Source of the DNA: Algoriphagus antarcticus
GTDB taxonomy: Bacteria; Bacteroidota; Bacteroidia; Cytophagales; Cyclobacteriaceae
Length of the DNA: 64,000 bases
Assembly (NCBI RefSeq): GCF_002150685.1
Contig: NZ_MSSW01000046.1
Location: 1-64,000 of the forward strand
Direction: 5' to 3'
Numbering within the stretch: the first letter of the stretch is position 1; every line of letters starts with the position of its first letter. Positions 1 to 9,637 of this stretch are shown here, in pieces. The notes beneath the pieces are model-generated. The model was not told the origin of the DNA. It made no database searches and saw nothing but the letters and a program-made list of their open reading frames with translations. Both the position numbers and the translations under genes were made by a program.

Positions 1-235
1 TAAATAATTACATTAAGTTAGTACCATTACTTTCTAAAAGGGGGCAAGGGGGATTTTCTAAAATAAAATCCAAATATTATTACAGAACGTGCATTCATGC
101 GGATACACATATTTGGTTTACGTCTCCAGACTTTAACCAAAACCAATGCAGTTTTCTGACTTCCTTTTATCATCATTTTTCCCTTTAATTCCCATTTACA
201 AACCCCAGTTTCTTGTCAGTATTTTCATAAAACCT

Positions 236-268
236 AAAAAAGGCTACCGGATTCATCCAATAGCCTTT
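236..268 (-). terminator. Rho-independent terminator of the M28 peptidase gene
   Basis: Read on the minus strand, the arms AAAGGCTA and TAGCCTTT (261-268 with 239-246) form an 8-bp stem with a 14-nt loop followed by a run of T. It lies 35 nt past the stop codon at 304. The rest of 1-303 shows no gene that I can support. Confidence 0.7.
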
Positions 269-303
269 CAAATTCAAAAATTTCAGCTCATTTAAAAGCC
301 TTC

Positions 304-1800
304 TTATCTTTCTGTTCTGTTATTTGTGCCATCGACAGGAAGTCTTTTTTCTCTGTTGGCTACATCCCAAGCGGTGTGGAAAATCAGTCTCGCTCTCTTT
401 TCCATTAGAGGGAATTCGATTTTGTCCACCGTATCCGTCACTTGGTGATAATCGTCGTGAACGCCATTGAAGAAGAATGCTACCGGGATATTATGCTTCG
501 CAAAGTTATAATGATCTGATCTGTAGTAGAATCTGTTTGGATCATCTTCAGCATCATATCTGTAATCCAAGATCAAATCAGAATACGTGATGTTATTGTA
601 TTCTAAGACTTTTTTCAGATCAGTAGAAAGCATTTCAGAACCGATCACGTAGACAAAATCTGTGTTTTCAGCGTCTTGGTATTCGTAGTCAATTCTACCA
701 ACCATGTCGATGTTGAAATTCACCACTGTATTTTCCAGAGGGAATATTGGATGATCTGAGTAGTACTCAGATCCCAAAAGACCTTTTTCCTCACCAGTTA
801 CATTTAGGAATAGAATAGATCTTCTTGGCTTGATTCCGTCTTTTGCAGCCATGGCAAATGCTTGAGCAATTTCAGTCACAGAAACAGTTCCTGATCCGTC
901 ATCATCGGCACCATTAAATATCTCGCCAGTGCTGCTCACTCCTACGTGATCGTAGTGAGACGAAATCACGACTAGTTCGTCTTTCTTATCGGTTCCTTCC
1001 AAGTAGCCCATTACGTTTGAGCTTTCCACTTCCTTGATTTCTTTTTCGATTTGGTAGGTAGCTTTTTGAGACTTGATAGACTCAGGATTTGTTTTTGCGG
1101 CTTCTTTCAGTTCCTCCACAGGAGTATCGAACAATTCAGCCATTTTATCAGAGCTTACCATGAATACTGGCTTTTGCTCAACAGGCTTCGCAAAACCAAT
1201 TCTTCCTTTGCCCGCTAAGCTTTGGTAGCGACCGGCAATTCTGTCAAAGTTTGCCTGACCTTCCATACTGACAATTACTATTCCGGCAGCTCCTGCATCC
1301 ATTACTTGAGTCAAAAGGTCATTGGATCTTACGCCAACGGCCCAGATTCCAACCAGTTTGCCTTTTACGTCCACTTTCGCCAGGTTTTCTTCTGAAACCA
1401 AACCTAGGAAAACAAGGTCGGCTTTAGCAGCTTTCTTCATATCTCCATCGCCAATGAAAACGAAATCTTCATTGTTGACAAGCTTGTTTTTGCCTACTTT
1501 TAAAGAAACTTCTCCGAATGAAGCGCTAACTAGCTCAACTTCCTGAAGATAACTCCCCTCTACTGGGCCAGCCAAGCCAATTTTTTTGTAAAAGTCTGCT
1601 AAATAATTAGCAGCTACTTTTTGTTCTTCTGAACCTGTGTCTCTACCTTTCATTTCGTCAGAGGCAAGGTAAGTAAGACGCTCTTTCAGGTCTCCGGCGG
1701 TAATTGTGTTGGCATACTTCAATTGTGCAGATTGCTGTGCCAACGACGGTAGTGCAAGGCCCAAGGCCATTGCGCCCGTCAATAACAGACTTTTGTTCAT
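304..1800 (-). CDS. M28 family zinc peptidase with PA domain, secreted
   Basis: Predicted exported aminopeptidase-type enzyme of 498 residues. I place the start at the ATG at 1800, because the next residues (MNKSLLLTGAMALGLALPSLAQ) form a clean signal peptide; an upstream ATG at 1851 would bury it. A protease-associated domain sits at about residues 110-250. The metallopeptidase part carries the expected di-zinc ligands: SSHYDHVG, NGADDDGSG, the EE of GEEKGLLGSEY, the Asp of NIDMVGR, and a His in DDYHQVTDT. The family removes N-terminal residues from peptides; the exact substrate is not readable. It is monocistronic, divergent from gcvP, and ends in its own terminator. Confidence 0.88.
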   Translation of the reverse strand: MNKSLLLTGAMALGLALPSLAQQSAQLKYANTITAGDLKERLTYLASDEMKGRDTGSEEQKVAANYLADFYKKIGLAGPVEGSYLQEVELVSASFGEVSLKVGKNKLVNNEDFVFIGDGDMKKAAKADLVFLGLVSEENLAKVDVKGKLVGIWAVGVRSNDLLTQVMDAGAAGIVIVSMEGQANFDRIAGRYQSLAGKGRIGFAKPVEQKPVFMVSSDKMAELFDTPVEELKEAAKTNPESIKSQKATYQIEKEIKEVESSNVMGYLEGTDKKDELVVISSHYDHVGVSSTGEIFNGADDDGSGTVSVTEIAQAFAMAAKDGIKPRRSILFLNVTGEEKGLLGSEYYSDHPIFPLENTVVNFNIDMVGRIDYEYQDAENTDFVYVIGSEMLSTDLKKVLEYNNITYSDLILDYRYDAEDDPNRFYYRSDHYNFAKHNIPVAFFFNGVHDDYHQVTDTVDKIEFPLMEKRARLIFHTAWDVANREKRLPVDGTNNRTER

Positions 1801-2013
1801 CAGTTTATAGTTAGGTTTTTTTAGTTCAGAAATTAGCCGTTTTGAGATCACTCATTGAGATATGATGAGTAAACTTTGGGCTAATTTCAATCTATTTGCA
1901 TCTCAGGCGCTAAACTAGATAATTTTTCTAGCCAACAATAAACCGTTTGTATATTTTGATGTTATACAAAGGAAATAATGGGGTTCATGAAAGCTTTATC
2001 TTTCAATAAATTG

Positions 2014-2021
2014 TACCTTCG
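2014..2021 (+). promoter_or_regulatory. Possible -7 element upstream of gcvP
   Basis: TACCTTCG differs at one base from the Bacteroidota -7 consensus TAnnTTTG and lies 59 nt before the gcvP ATG. I see no clear TTTG at the -33 distance, so this is a weak call. Confidence 0.35.
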
Positions 2022-2080
2022 CACCTTGAAAAATGAGCCAATTTCAAACCCAAATAGTTCATCGACTTTAACGTTCTTAT

Positions 2081-4969
2081 ATGAAGATCAATCTTTCTAA
2101 TGCTGTCAAATTTGAGAGCAGACACAATGGCCCGACAGATGAGGAGATTTCAGCAATGCTGGAGAAAATCGGAGCCTCATCTTTGGAGGAATTAATCAAT
2201 CAAACTGTTCCGAAATCTATCCAATTGGAGCGCCCATTGGATCTTCCGGCTGCGAAGTTGGAATCGGAGTTTTTGAAAGATTTCAAAAAGTTAGCTTCTA
2301 AAAACAAAGTGTTCAAGTCTTTCATCGGCTTGGGATATTACGATACCCTGGTACCAGGAGTGATTTTGAGAAACGTACTGGAAAATCCGGGATGGTACAC
2401 CGCTTATACTCCATATCAAGCGGAAATTGCTCAAGGTAGATTGGAAGCTTTGATCAATTTCCAGACGGTAGTGATGGAGTTAACAGGCATGGAACTAGCC
2501 AATGCATCTCTTCTAGACGAAGGGACTGCTGCAGCTGAGGCGATGAATATGCTTTTTGCTGTGAAGCCAAGAGAAAAGAAGAATGCGACAAAATTCTTTG
2601 TTGACGAAAAAGTATTCCCTCAGACAAAGGCAGTTCTAGAAACTAGAGCCGAGCCGGTAGGAATTGAATTGGTTTTCGGGTCAATTGATTCATTGGACTT
2701 GACGGACGAGAACCTTTACGGGGTGTTATTCCAATATCCAGATGCTGATGGTGAAGCGCGTGATTACTCCGCTATCGTAGCTGCTGCCAAAGAGAATAAT
2801 GTAACTACTGCGTTTGCTGCCGATCTTCTAGCATTGACATTGTTGACTGCTCCAGGTGAAATGGGAGCTGATGTGGTTGTTGGTTCTTCCCAGCGTTTTG
2901 GTGTGCCGATGGGTTACGGTGGGCCACATGCTGGTTTTTTCGCTACCAAAGAAGCTTACAAGCGTCAGATTCCGGGAAGAATCATCGGTGTATCTCAGGA
3001 TCGTGAAGGAAACAAAGCCTACAGAATGGCTTTACAAACTCGTGAGCAACATATAAAGAGAGAAAAAGCAACTTCGAATATTTGTACTGCACAAGTACTT
3101 TTGGCTGTAATGGCTGGTTTTTATGCCGTCTATCACGGACCAAAAGGACTGAAGAATATTGCCCTAAGAACACATGGACTAGCGAAACTTACGGCCAAGG
3201 CTCTTGAGCAATTGGGTTATGAGGTTTCTTCAAAGAATTATTTTGACACGATCAAAGTAGCTATCGAAACTAAGTCGCTTAATGCTATACAGTCTTTGGC
3301 GCTGTCTTCTGAAATGAATTTCCGTTATGATTACGATACGGTGTTCTTGACTTTTGATGAGGCTAAAACATTGGAAAATGTAGCTGCGGTTGTGGAGGTT
3401 TTTGCGAAAGCGAAAGGAAAAGATGCTCCTGATCTTACGTCTTTGGCTTCAGCTATTGAATTTGAATTGCCAGAAGGTTTGGTAAGACAATCTGAGTACT
3501 TGACTCATCCGGTTTTTAATGATTTCCAGAGTGAGCATGAAATGCTTCGCTACATCAAGCGTCTTGAAAACAAAGATTTGTCATTGGTTCACTCCATGAT
3601 TTCTTTGGGTTCATGTACCATGAAGCTAAATGCTACTGCGGAGATGATTCCTGTGACTTGGCCAGAGTTCGGACAAATGCACCCATTTGCTCCTACCGAT
3701 CAGACTGCTGGTTACCAAGAGCTCTTTGCAAATTTGAGACATTGGTTGAATGAAATCACCGGTTTTGCAGATACTTCTCTTCAGCCAAATTCTGGTGCTC
3801 AGGGGGAGTTTGCCGGACTGATGGTAATCCGTGCTTATCACCTGAGCAGAGGCGATCATCATAGAAATGTAGCGTTGATTCCTACTTCTGCCCATGGCAC
3901 CAACCCTGCTTCTGCGGTAATGGCAGGAATGAAAGTGGTTTTGGTGAAATGTGACGAAAAAGGAAATATCGATTTAGAGGATCTAAAATCAAAAGCAACT
4001 GCTCATTCAAATGACCTGTCATCCCTAATGGTAACTTATCCATCTACTCACGGAGTATTCGAAGTAGCAATTCAGGAAATCTGCCAAATCATTCACGAAA
4101 ATGGTGGTCAGGTTTACATGGATGGAGCTAATATGAATGCTCAGGTAGGACTGACTAGTCCAGGAAGAATCGGAGCTGATGTTTGTCACTTGAACCTTCA
4201 CAAAACCTTCTGTATCCCTCATGGTGGTGGTGGGCCTGGCATGGGACCTATTTGCGTAGCAAGTCATTTGGCACCATTCCTTCCAGGTAATCCAGTGGTG
4301 AAAGCTGGTGGTGAGCAAGCTGTCTCTTCTATTTCTGCAGCACCATATGGTAGCGCGAGCATTTTGCCAATCTCTTATGCATATATAGCAATGATGGGTG
4401 GAGATGGTCTGACGAATGCGACGAAAATGGCTATCCTAAATGCGAATTATATCAAAGAAAGATTGAAGGATCATTTTCCTATCTTATATACCGGTACGGA
4501 GGGAAGAGCAGCTCACGAGATGATCGTGGATTGCCGAGCGTTCAAAGAAGTAGGTGTGGAGGTAGAAGATATCGCGAAGCGATTGATGGATTATGGGTAC
4601 CACGCGCCTACGGTTTCTTTCCCGGTAGCAGGTACTTTGATGATCGAGCCTACTGAGTCTGAGACTAAAGCTGAGTTGGATAAATTCTGCGAAGCATTGC
4701 TCTCCATCCGTGCTGAGATCCAAGAGATCGAAGATGGGAAAGCTGACAGAGTAGAAAACGTATTGAAAAACGCACCACACACAGCGATGATGGTTCTTAC
4801 CGACAACTGGGATTTGCCTTATTCAAGAGAAAAAGCAGTTTATCCTCTTGATTTTGTGAGAGGAAATAAATTCTGGCCAACTGTAAGAAGAATTGATTCT
4901 GCTTTCGGAGACAGAAACTTGATCTGCAGCTGTATTCCAGTGGAGGATTACGTAAGTGAAGAAGCTTAA
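2081..4969 (+). CDS. gcvP: Glycine dehydrogenase (aminomethyl-transferring), P protein
   Basis: P protein of the glycine cleavage system: it decarboxylates glycine with PLP and passes the aminomethyl group to the lipoyl arm of GcvH. The 962-residue length is normal for the single-chain form, with two homologous halves (about 15-440 and 470-900). The PLP lysine is Lys708 in [18 protein letters not shown]. The N-terminus [12 protein letters not shown] matches the usual family start. gcvT and gcvH are not in the window. The closely placed lipA makes the lipoyl cofactor that GcvH needs, and sdaA downstream handles serine, so the local theme is glycine/serine metabolism, although the genes are not one operon. 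A strong terminator follows. Confidence 0.97.
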   Translation: MKINLSNAVKFESRHNGPTDEEISAMLEKIGASSLEELINQTVPKSIQLERPLDLPAAKLESEFLKDFKKLASKNKVFKSFIGLGYYDTLVPGVILRNVLENPGWYTAYTPYQAEIAQGRLEALINFQTVVMELTGMELANASLLDEGTAAAEAMNMLFAVKPREKKNATKFFVDEKVFPQTKAVLETRAEPVGIELVFGSIDSLDLTDENLYGVLFQYPDADGEARDYSAIVAAAKENNVTTAFAADLLALTLLTAPGEMGADVVVGSSQRFGVPMGYGGPHAGFFATKEAYKRQIPGRIIGVSQDREGNKAYRMALQTREQHIKREKATSNICTAQVLLAVMAGFYAVYHGPKGLKNIALRTHGLAKLTAKALEQLGYEVSSKNYFDTIKVAIETKSLNAIQSLALSSEMNFRYDYDTVFLTFDEAKTLENVAAVVEVFAKAKGKDAPDLTSLASAIEFELPEGLVRQSEYLTHPVFNDFQSEHEMLRYIKRLENKDLSLVHSMISLGSCTMKLNATAEMIPVTWPEFGQMHPFAPTDQTAGYQELFANLRHWLNEITGFADTSLQPNSGAQGEFAGLMVIRAYHLSRGDHHRNVALIPTSAHGTNPASAVMAGMKVVLVKCDEKGNIDLEDLKSKATAHSNDLSSLMVTYPSTHGVFEVAIQEICQIIHENGGQVYMDGANMNAQVGLTSPGRIGADVCHLNLHKTFCIPHGGGGPGMGPICVASHLAPFLPGNPVVKAGGEQAVSSISAAPYGSASILPISYAYIAMMGGDGLTNATKMAILNANYIKERLKDHFPILYTGTEGRAAHEMIVDCRAFKEVGVEVEDIAKRLMDYGYHAPTVSFPVAGTLMIEPTESETKAELDKFCEALLSIRAEIQEIEDGKADRVENVLKNAPHTAMMVLTDNWDLPYSREKAVYPLDFVRGNKFWPTVRRIDSAFGDRNLICSCIPVEDYVSEEA

Positions 4970-4995
4970 TTAGCTTTGAAGATAAAATGAGAAAG

Positions 4996-5022
4996 GGCTG
5001 CCTACTAGGTAGCCTTTTTTTT
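4996..5022 (+). terminator. Rho-independent terminator of gcvP
   Basis: GGCTGCCT-ACT-AGGTAGCC forms an 8-bp stem (one G-T pair) followed by eight T, 27 nt after the stop codon. Confidence 0.85.
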
Positions 5023-5028
5023 GGTTGT

Positions 5029-5070
5029 TAACCACGGAGGTCACCGAGCTTTCGCAGAGGTCGCCGAGTT
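5029..5070. repeat. Two tandem copies of a GAGGTCnCCGAG unit
   Basis: CGGAGGTCACCGAG and CAGAGGTCGCCGAG lie head to tail about 20 nt apart in the 429-nt gap after gcvP. They look like a short non-coding tandem repeat; no function is visible. Confidence 0.5.
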
Positions 5071-5217
5071 TTTAGGATTACGTTAGCACAGTAAGGTTGA
5101 GTGCATAGATGAAGTCAGGGATGCGAAGTTTTGAAACTCAAGGTGATTTTTGTTTTAGCATCTTCAATTCTTGATTCTTGTATTTGAAAATTGATCCTTG
5201 AGCATTTTTTAAAGGAT

Positions 5218-5375
5218 TTGTCCCAGCGGCACAATTGGTTGGTAGCTCGATCTTATCCAAGATCTTTTTCATGTTCTATGGGAACATTTGGTAAATAAAT
5301 TGTCATCACACATTCCCATGGAACGACCAGACAAAGCACAATTTCTTACTACCAACCATTCGTTCCTATGGAACG
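5218..5375. repeat. REP-like palindrome cluster (RAYT type)
   Basis: Four short imperfect palindromes occupy this gap: 5218-5234 (TTGTCCC...GGCACAA), 5273-5285 (GTTCTATGGGAAC), 5313-5323 (TTCCCATGGAA) and 5361-5375 (CGTTCCTATGGAACG). The first continues into TTGGTTGGTAG and the last is preceded by CTACCAACCATT, the same architecture as the palindromes around the transposase at 38716-39177. No transposase lies here, so this is a satellite array. The remainder of 4970-5398 has no gene. Confidence 0.6.
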
Positions 5376-5398
5376 GTATCGCATGATTATTTTTTACT

Positions 5399-5713
5399 TT
5401 AAATCAAAGGAACTTTATCCTCTGTTGAAAGCTGAATTTCCAGACCTCCGATTTTTGAAGCCACAAAATTATAGACTACTGCACCTAATGCACCCATTAT
5501 GAAACCAAGGAATCCATACATAATTGGAAAAACTATCACCATAATTAATCCCAAGCCACCTGCATTAGAAATAGGAAAGGTGTCGCCAAGTAATCCGGAA
5601 AAGGCAGACATAAATAACGCATAGAATATGCCGATCACAAAGCCAAGGACACCAAGTGTCAATCCATAGATTTTGGCGGCGGAGGAAACTCCAATTTTTT
5701 CAATTTTTACCAT
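5399..5713 (-). CDS. Small membrane protein of unknown function
   Basis: 104 residues, starting MVKIEKIGVSSAAKIYGL. Hydrophobic stretches at about 15-40 and 50-88, rich in Gly and Phe, predict two or three membrane segments with a short charged C-terminus (STEDKVPLI). The arrangement resembles DUF3566-type integral membrane proteins, but I do not recognise it with certainty. It stands alone between a REP-like array and another repeat, with no partner suggesting a role. Confidence 0.7.
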   Translation of the reverse strand: MVKIEKIGVSSAAKIYGLTLGVLGFVIGIFYALFMSAFSGLLGDTFPISNAGGLGLIMVIVFPIMYGFLGFIMGALGAVVYNFVASKIGGLEIQLSTEDKVPLI

Positions 5714-5885
5714 TTGGTTAAAAGTTTACTGTGAGATGTAATTTGCTTCAAAATATTAAAAAAATAGTCATAAAAAAAGCACACTCGTAAGTGCGCCTGT
5801 AAATTCTGATAAGTACTTTTAAACAACATCTACTCTCCCAAGAGACAAAAGAATTCTAGGGAATGGCAGAAATTACCAAATTCGT

Positions 5886-5940
5886 TACTTCGGTCATCCC
5901 TGCCTACCGGCAGGCAGGCGTCTTCGGTCTTCTGTCTACC
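5886..5940. repeat. CTTCGGTC-family repeat with nested GCCGGC-type palindrome
   Basis: TACTTCGGTCATCC and GTCTTCGGTCTTCTGTC bracket the palindrome CCTGCCTACCGGCAGGCAGG (5899-5918). Related copies without the palindrome occur near 8174, 42263 and 48188. It lies between lipA (stop at 5981) and the 5399-5713 gene. Confidence 0.55.
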
Positions 5941-5980
5941 AAAACAAAGGGAGAAAGGAATGATATTCATTTAGTTCAAC

Positions 5981-6859
5981 TTACACATTCACGTGCCTTT
6001 CAGCATGGTATGATGATCTCACCAATGGGCCTGATTCTACGTATTTTAATCCTCTTGCCAGTCCCTCTTCTCTGTATTCTGCGAAAAGATCAGGATGTAT
6101 GAATTCGGCAACTTCAATGTGCATTTTGGTAGGCTGAAGGTATTGCCCTAAGGTCAGGATATCACAGCCATGATCCACCAGATCATCCATCACTTTGAAT
6201 ACTTCTTCTTTTTTCTCACCCAAACCTAGCATCATACCAGTTTTGGTTCTTTTGCCGTACTCCTTGGTCAATTTGGTTTGCTCCAATGAGCGAGCATATT
6301 TTGCTTGCGGGCGAACTCTTCTATAGAGACTTTCCACGGTCTCCACGTTATGAGAAACGACTTCCTGTCCAGCACTGATCATTCTATAGAGTGCATCCCA
6401 GTTTGATTTTACATCCGGGATCAGCGTTTCTATAGTAGTGGCAGGAGAAAGTTCTTTTGTCTGAATCACGGTCTGATACCAGATTTCTGCGCCTTTATCT
6501 TTCAACTCATCTCTGTTTACTGAAGTCAACACTGCATGCTTTACACCCATGAGTTTGATTGCCTCAGCTACTCTTCGAGGCTCATCTGTGTCATACTCTG
6601 GCGGTCGGCCAGTAGCTACTGCGCAAAATGAACAAGAACGTGTACACACATTTCCCAGAATCATAAAAGTAGCGGTGCCAGCTCCCCAGCATTCACCCAT
6701 ATTTGGGCAATTGCCGCTTTCACAAATCGTGTGAAGCTTATGCTCATCTACCAGCTTGCGGACTTTGGCGTATTCTTTTCCTACGGGAAGTTTTACTCTA
6801 AGCCAATCTGGCTTTTTTCTTCGAGTAGCTTCTTCGGAAATTACAGGTAATTCGATCAT
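5981..6859 (-). CDS. lipA: Lipoyl synthase (radical SAM)
   Basis: Inserts two sulfurs into protein-bound octanoyl groups to make lipoyl cofactors for GcvH and the 2-oxoacid dehydrogenases. All six cluster cysteines are present: Cys46/51/57 ([12 protein letters not shown], auxiliary 4Fe-4S) and Cys72/76/79 (CTRSCSFC, radical SAM cluster). The length of 292 is typical. A TTG-N20-TACCTTTG promoter lies just upstream. lipB is not in the window. The C-terminal region [11 protein letters not shown] is the conserved end of LipA, so the gene is complete. Confidence 0.97.
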   Translation of the reverse strand: MIELPVISEEATRRKKPDWLRVKLPVGKEYAKVRKLVDEHKLHTICESGNCPNMGECWGAGTATFMILGNVCTRSCSFCAVATGRPPEYDTDEPRRVAEAIKLMGVKHAVLTSVNRDELKDKGAEIWYQTVIQTKELSPATTIETLIPDVKSNWDALYRMISAGQEVVSHNVETVESLYRRVRPQAKYARSLEQTKLTKEYGKRTKTGMMLGLGEKKEEVFKVMDDLVDHGCDILTLGQYLQPTKMHIEVAEFIHPDLFAEYREEGLARGLKYVESGPLVRSSYHAERHVNV

Positions 6860-6876
6860 TGATTTCTGATTTGATG

Positions 6877-6907
6877 CAAAGGTAAGTCAGCAAAGGGCAA
6901 AACCCAA
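6877..6907 (-). promoter_or_regulatory. Bacteroidota-type promoter of lipA
   Basis: On the minus strand TTG (6905-6907) and TACCTTTG (6877-6884) are separated by 20 nt, matching the -33/-7 layout. The -7 box ends 17 nt before the lipA ATG. Confidence 0.5.
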
Positions 6908-6913
6908 GTTGAC

Positions 6914-7642
6914 TTATTGTCTGAACCCATAGAAAAAGGTGAAGTACACGGACTGGAACAACTGCCGGTTTTCTGTAGTTGGGATCAGGGGGATTTCTTT
7001 GGTAAACCCTTCGAGCATGTATCCAAGTTCCAATCCTGTTGCATTTGAGCGAAAAACTCCAAACTCAAATGATAAAGCAGCTTTTAGATTGGCACCGATA
7101 GCAAACTCTGATTGACCTATTCCCTCGAAAAGTCTGCCTGTACCCAGGATGTTAAATATACTTTGATGAATTTCTGGATCGTATTGCTCGCGCACTGTTT
7201 CTACACGATTCAGTACATACTCTATGTAATAGGGAGCGATTAAACCAAATGATGGGCCGATAGCTGCCAGCGCGGATACTTGTACCCCTTGATTGGGAGC
7301 TTTTTTAAAGAGAATAATTTCTCGACCGTATTGAGGCCTGATCGAATAGAGGTAGTTCGATTTCCCGAAAATATAGCTATTGCCCAGCGTATTAGTGTAT
7401 CGTACCTCCTTCGGGTTTTTGACATTAGATAGTTCTATTGCCCAAAAACTAAACTGACTGTCGTCAATTCGTGTTCCTGCTTTAAAGATGAAACCACCTA
7501 TTAATCCTCCGTTCGTATTTTTGTTGACACCGAACATGTATTCCTTGTCGTATTCGTAATTGCCTGTGTCTTCTCTTTGGGCAAAAGATTCAATGGAAAA
7601 GGAAAGAAATAGAAGCGGTAAAATGTATTTCAGTTTGTTCAT
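6914..7642 (-). CDS. Probable outer-membrane beta-barrel protein, function unknown
   Basis: 242 residues with an N-terminal signal peptide (MNKLKYILPLLFLSFSIESFAQ). The mature part alternates aromatic and small residues, contains many Gly/Tyr/Phe turns, and ends in an aromatic strand (QSVYFTFFYGFRQ), as in outer-membrane barrels. It looks like a Bacteroidota conserved hypothetical protein; I do not recognise a named family. It precedes lipA on the same strand with a 54-nt gap but has no obvious functional tie to it. Confidence 0.75.
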   Translation of the reverse strand: MNKLKYILPLLFLSFSIESFAQREDTGNYEYDKEYMFGVNKNTNGGLIGGFIFKAGTRIDDSQFSFWAIELSNVKNPKEVRYTNTLGNSYIFGKSNYLYSIRPQYGREIILFKKAPNQGVQVSALAAIGPSFGLIAPYYIEYVLNRVETVREQYDPEIHQSIFNILGTGRLFEGIGQSEFAIGANLKAALSFEFGVFRSNATGLELGYMLEGFTKEIPLIPTTENRQLFQSVYFTFFYGFRQ

Positions 7643-7666
7643 TCGAATTGGTCAAAAATATTGCCC

Positions 7667-7674
7667 TATTTTTG
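7667..7674 (+). promoter_or_regulatory. Possible -7 element of the OsmC gene
   Basis: TATTTTTG fits TAnnTTTG and lies 38 nt before the OsmC-family ATG; a TTG lies 16 nt upstream, shorter than the preferred spacing. Confidence 0.35.
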
Positions 7675-7712
7675 GGTGTTAGTAGTTTAACTGATTTTAA
7701 AAATAAGAGTTT

Positions 7713-8117
7713 ATGCCGACTATAAAAAGTTCATATTTAGGGAATTTGAGAACTGAATCTGAGCACTTACAATCAGGGATCAAAATCCTGTCGGATGCCC
7801 CACTAGATAATAATGGAAAAGGTGAAGCATTTTCTCCGACTGACTTGGTAGCTAGCGCTTTAGGAAGTTGTATGGTTACCATTATGGGAATTGTTGCCAC
7901 TAGAGATTCTGTTTCCTTAGAAGGGCTGACTTGGGAAGTGACCAAAATAATGCAGTCATCTCCTCGGAAAATAAGTGAAATCGTGGTTGATTTTCGTTGG
8001 GAAAATCCTGTAAGTGATGCTGCTATGATTCAAAAATTGAAGAATGCAGCAAAGACTTGCCCAGTTGCTTTAAGCTTGGATCCAGAGATTAAGCAGACCT
8101 TAAATTTCGATTTCTGA
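7713..8117 (+). CDS. OsmC family peroxiredoxin-like protein
   Basis: 134 residues, the usual size of the OsmC/Ohr fold. The two redox cysteines are Cys53 (SALGSCM) and Cys116 (KTCPV), as in thiol-dependent peroxidases that reduce organic hydroperoxides in the cytoplasm. The start MPTIKSSYLGNLRTE agrees with the short-N-terminus OsmC branch rather than Ohr. Monocistronic, divergent from the 6914-7642 gene. Confidence 0.9.
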   Translation: MPTIKSSYLGNLRTESEHLQSGIKILSDAPLDNNGKGEAFSPTDLVASALGSCMVTIMGIVATRDSVSLEGLTWEVTKIMQSSPRKISEIVVDFRWENPVSDAAMIQKLKNAAKTCPVALSLDPEIKQTLNFDF

Positions 8118-8173
8118 GTGATATAATAGTAATTGACAATATCAATCTAGGATTTGTTAGACTCTATCGAGGA

Positions 8174-8208
8174 TGCTACATCGTTCTCCCGTCTTCGGTC
8201 TTCCTGCC
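8174..8208. repeat. CTTCGGTC-family repeat
   Basis: TACATCGTTCTCCC followed by GTCTTCGGTCTTCCTGCC, a diverged copy of the repeat also seen near 5886, 42263 and 48188; it lies upstream of sdaA. Confidence 0.45.
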
Positions 8209-8278
8209 ATTAACTTAAAGAATCTAAGGTCTCTAGCAATAGAAAGAGTATCCATCATAGTATATAAACCCACATAAT

Positions 8279-9187
8279 ATGAGCTATTTATTTGAATCCT
8301 TCAAAGGCTGGAAAAGCTACTGCGAAGAGAAGAATGTATCATTACCAGAGTCTGTGATCGAATATGAAGTAGATCAGAAAAATGGAGAAGATGATAAAAT
8401 CAAAGCTGGGCTTCTTCAGGCTTATGAGGTTATGAAAGATGCGGTAAAAACTGGATTGGAAGAGGAAATGACTTCTCGCTCTGGAATGATTAACAATGGT
8501 GCAAAGAAAGTTTACAATCACCCATTATCAGTGCTTTCGCCTGAATTCCAGAAGTTGATTTCACGGGCTTTAGCAGCCAAAGAAGTTAATTCTTGCATGG
8601 GAAGAGTGGTAGCTGCTCCTACAGCTGGTGCAAGTGGAATCCTTCCAGGAACCTTGGTTACACTACAAGAAATCCATGGATTGAGTGATGGGCAAATCGT
8701 TGAGGGACTTTTAGTAGGTGCAGGTATAGCTTTGATTATTGAAGAAAAAGCAAGTTTGGCTGGAGCTGTTGGCGGTTGTCAGGCGGAGACAGGATCTGCT
8801 GCTGCGATGGCTTCCGGTGCTATTGTTTATTGCTTAGGAGGAAATACAGATCAGATCTTCAATGCTGTGGCTGTGACTATTCAATGCATGCTGGGATTGA
8901 TTTGCGATCCTGTGGCGGGATTGGTAGAAGTCCCATGTGTGGTGCGAAATGCCAGTGCAGCAGCCATTGCTTTCAGTTCTGCGCAAATAGCCTTGGCAAA
9001 TGTCAGTGCTGTAATTCCTGTTGATGAGTGTGTTGAGGCAATGGGTGAAGTAGGAGCATCTATGGAAAGTCGGTATAAGGAGACTGCCATGGGCGGATTA
9101 GCAGCTACTTTGACTGGGCAGGCTATTTCTGAAAGGGTTTTGATAAAGGATATAGAAATTTTACCCGATGATGAATTAAAGGAATAA
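8279..9187 (+). CDS. sdaAA: L-serine ammonia-lyase, iron-sulfur dependent, alpha subunit type
   Basis: Deaminates L-serine to pyruvate using a 4Fe-4S cluster. Cys167 (GGCQAETG), Cys209 (LICDPVAG) and Cys220 (VPCVVRN) have the 42/11 spacing of the cluster ligands in bacterial serine dehydratases. PTAGASGILPG is the conserved active-site loop. At 302 residues it corresponds to the catalytic alpha domain; the regulatory beta domain is neither fused nor adjacent, so it must be encoded elsewhere or be absent. Its last 12 nt overlap the convergent gene at 9176-9637. Confidence 0.93.
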   Translation: MSYLFESFKGWKSYCEEKNVSLPESVIEYEVDQKNGEDDKIKAGLLQAYEVMKDAVKTGLEEEMTSRSGMINNGAKKVYNHPLSVLSPEFQKLISRALAAKEVNSCMGRVVAAPTAGASGILPGTLVTLQEIHGLSDGQIVEGLLVGAGIALIIEEKASLAGAVGGCQAETGSAAAMASGAIVYCLGGNTDQIFNAVAVTIQCMLGLICDPVAGLVEVPCVVRNASAAAIAFSSAQIALANVSAVIPVDECVEAMGEVGASMESRYKETAMGGLAATLTGQAISERVLIKDIEILPDDELKE

Positions 9188-9637
9188 GTTTTTGACGAAT
9201 GGGACGGCCAGAAGTTGGTCAATACTTAAACTGAACACTACAGCCCAAAGGCAGGCGCTCCAAAACATGTGTAAATATATATGTCTATTTTTGACACCAA
9301 AAGACACCATTATTAGTGTTCCTCCGATCGGCGTAAATAATATAGGGGTGAAAAAAGCAATCCCAATTTCCCCATACTTTCTCCAAAGATGTACTATTCT
9401 CCTGTTCTTCTTGGAGAAAACTAGTTTTGGTTTTTTCTGAAAATTCCCTTGAAAAATAGCTTTGATTTTTGTGCCGATCAGCGTGAAAATCAACACGCTT
9501 GTCATCATCCCTGCGATGGTTACCAACACATTCACCCATACACTATAACCTGCTGCAGACCCTAAAATCGGCCCAGCAAGAAATTTGAACCAACATAAAA
9601 AGTAGATTCCCAGGAGGGTTAGAATATCTTCCATCAT
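9176..9637 (-). CDS. Small polytopic membrane protein
   Basis: 153 residues with about four hydrophobic segments and a basic loop (KKPKLVFSKKNRRIVHLWRK) near the middle. The FFTPILFTPIGGTLIMVSFG segment resembles DedA-like or small multidrug export families, but assignment is tentative. The start ATG overlaps the stop of the CaCA antiporter by 4 nt (ATGA), so the two are probably translated together from the upp-antiporter transcript. Confidence 0.75.
   Translation of the reverse strand: MMEDILTLLGIYFLCWFKFLAGPILGSAAGYSVWVNVLVTIAGMMTSVLIFTLIGTKIKAIFQGNFQKKPKLVFSKKNRRIVHLWRKYGEIGIAFFTPILFTPIGGTLIMVSFGVKNRHIYLHMFWSACLWAVVFSLSIDQLLAVPFVKNLFL

Noticed and set aside
5029-5375. CRISPR array
   Set aside because: Repeats are short palindromes with irregular spacing and diverged sequence, and no cas genes are in the window.
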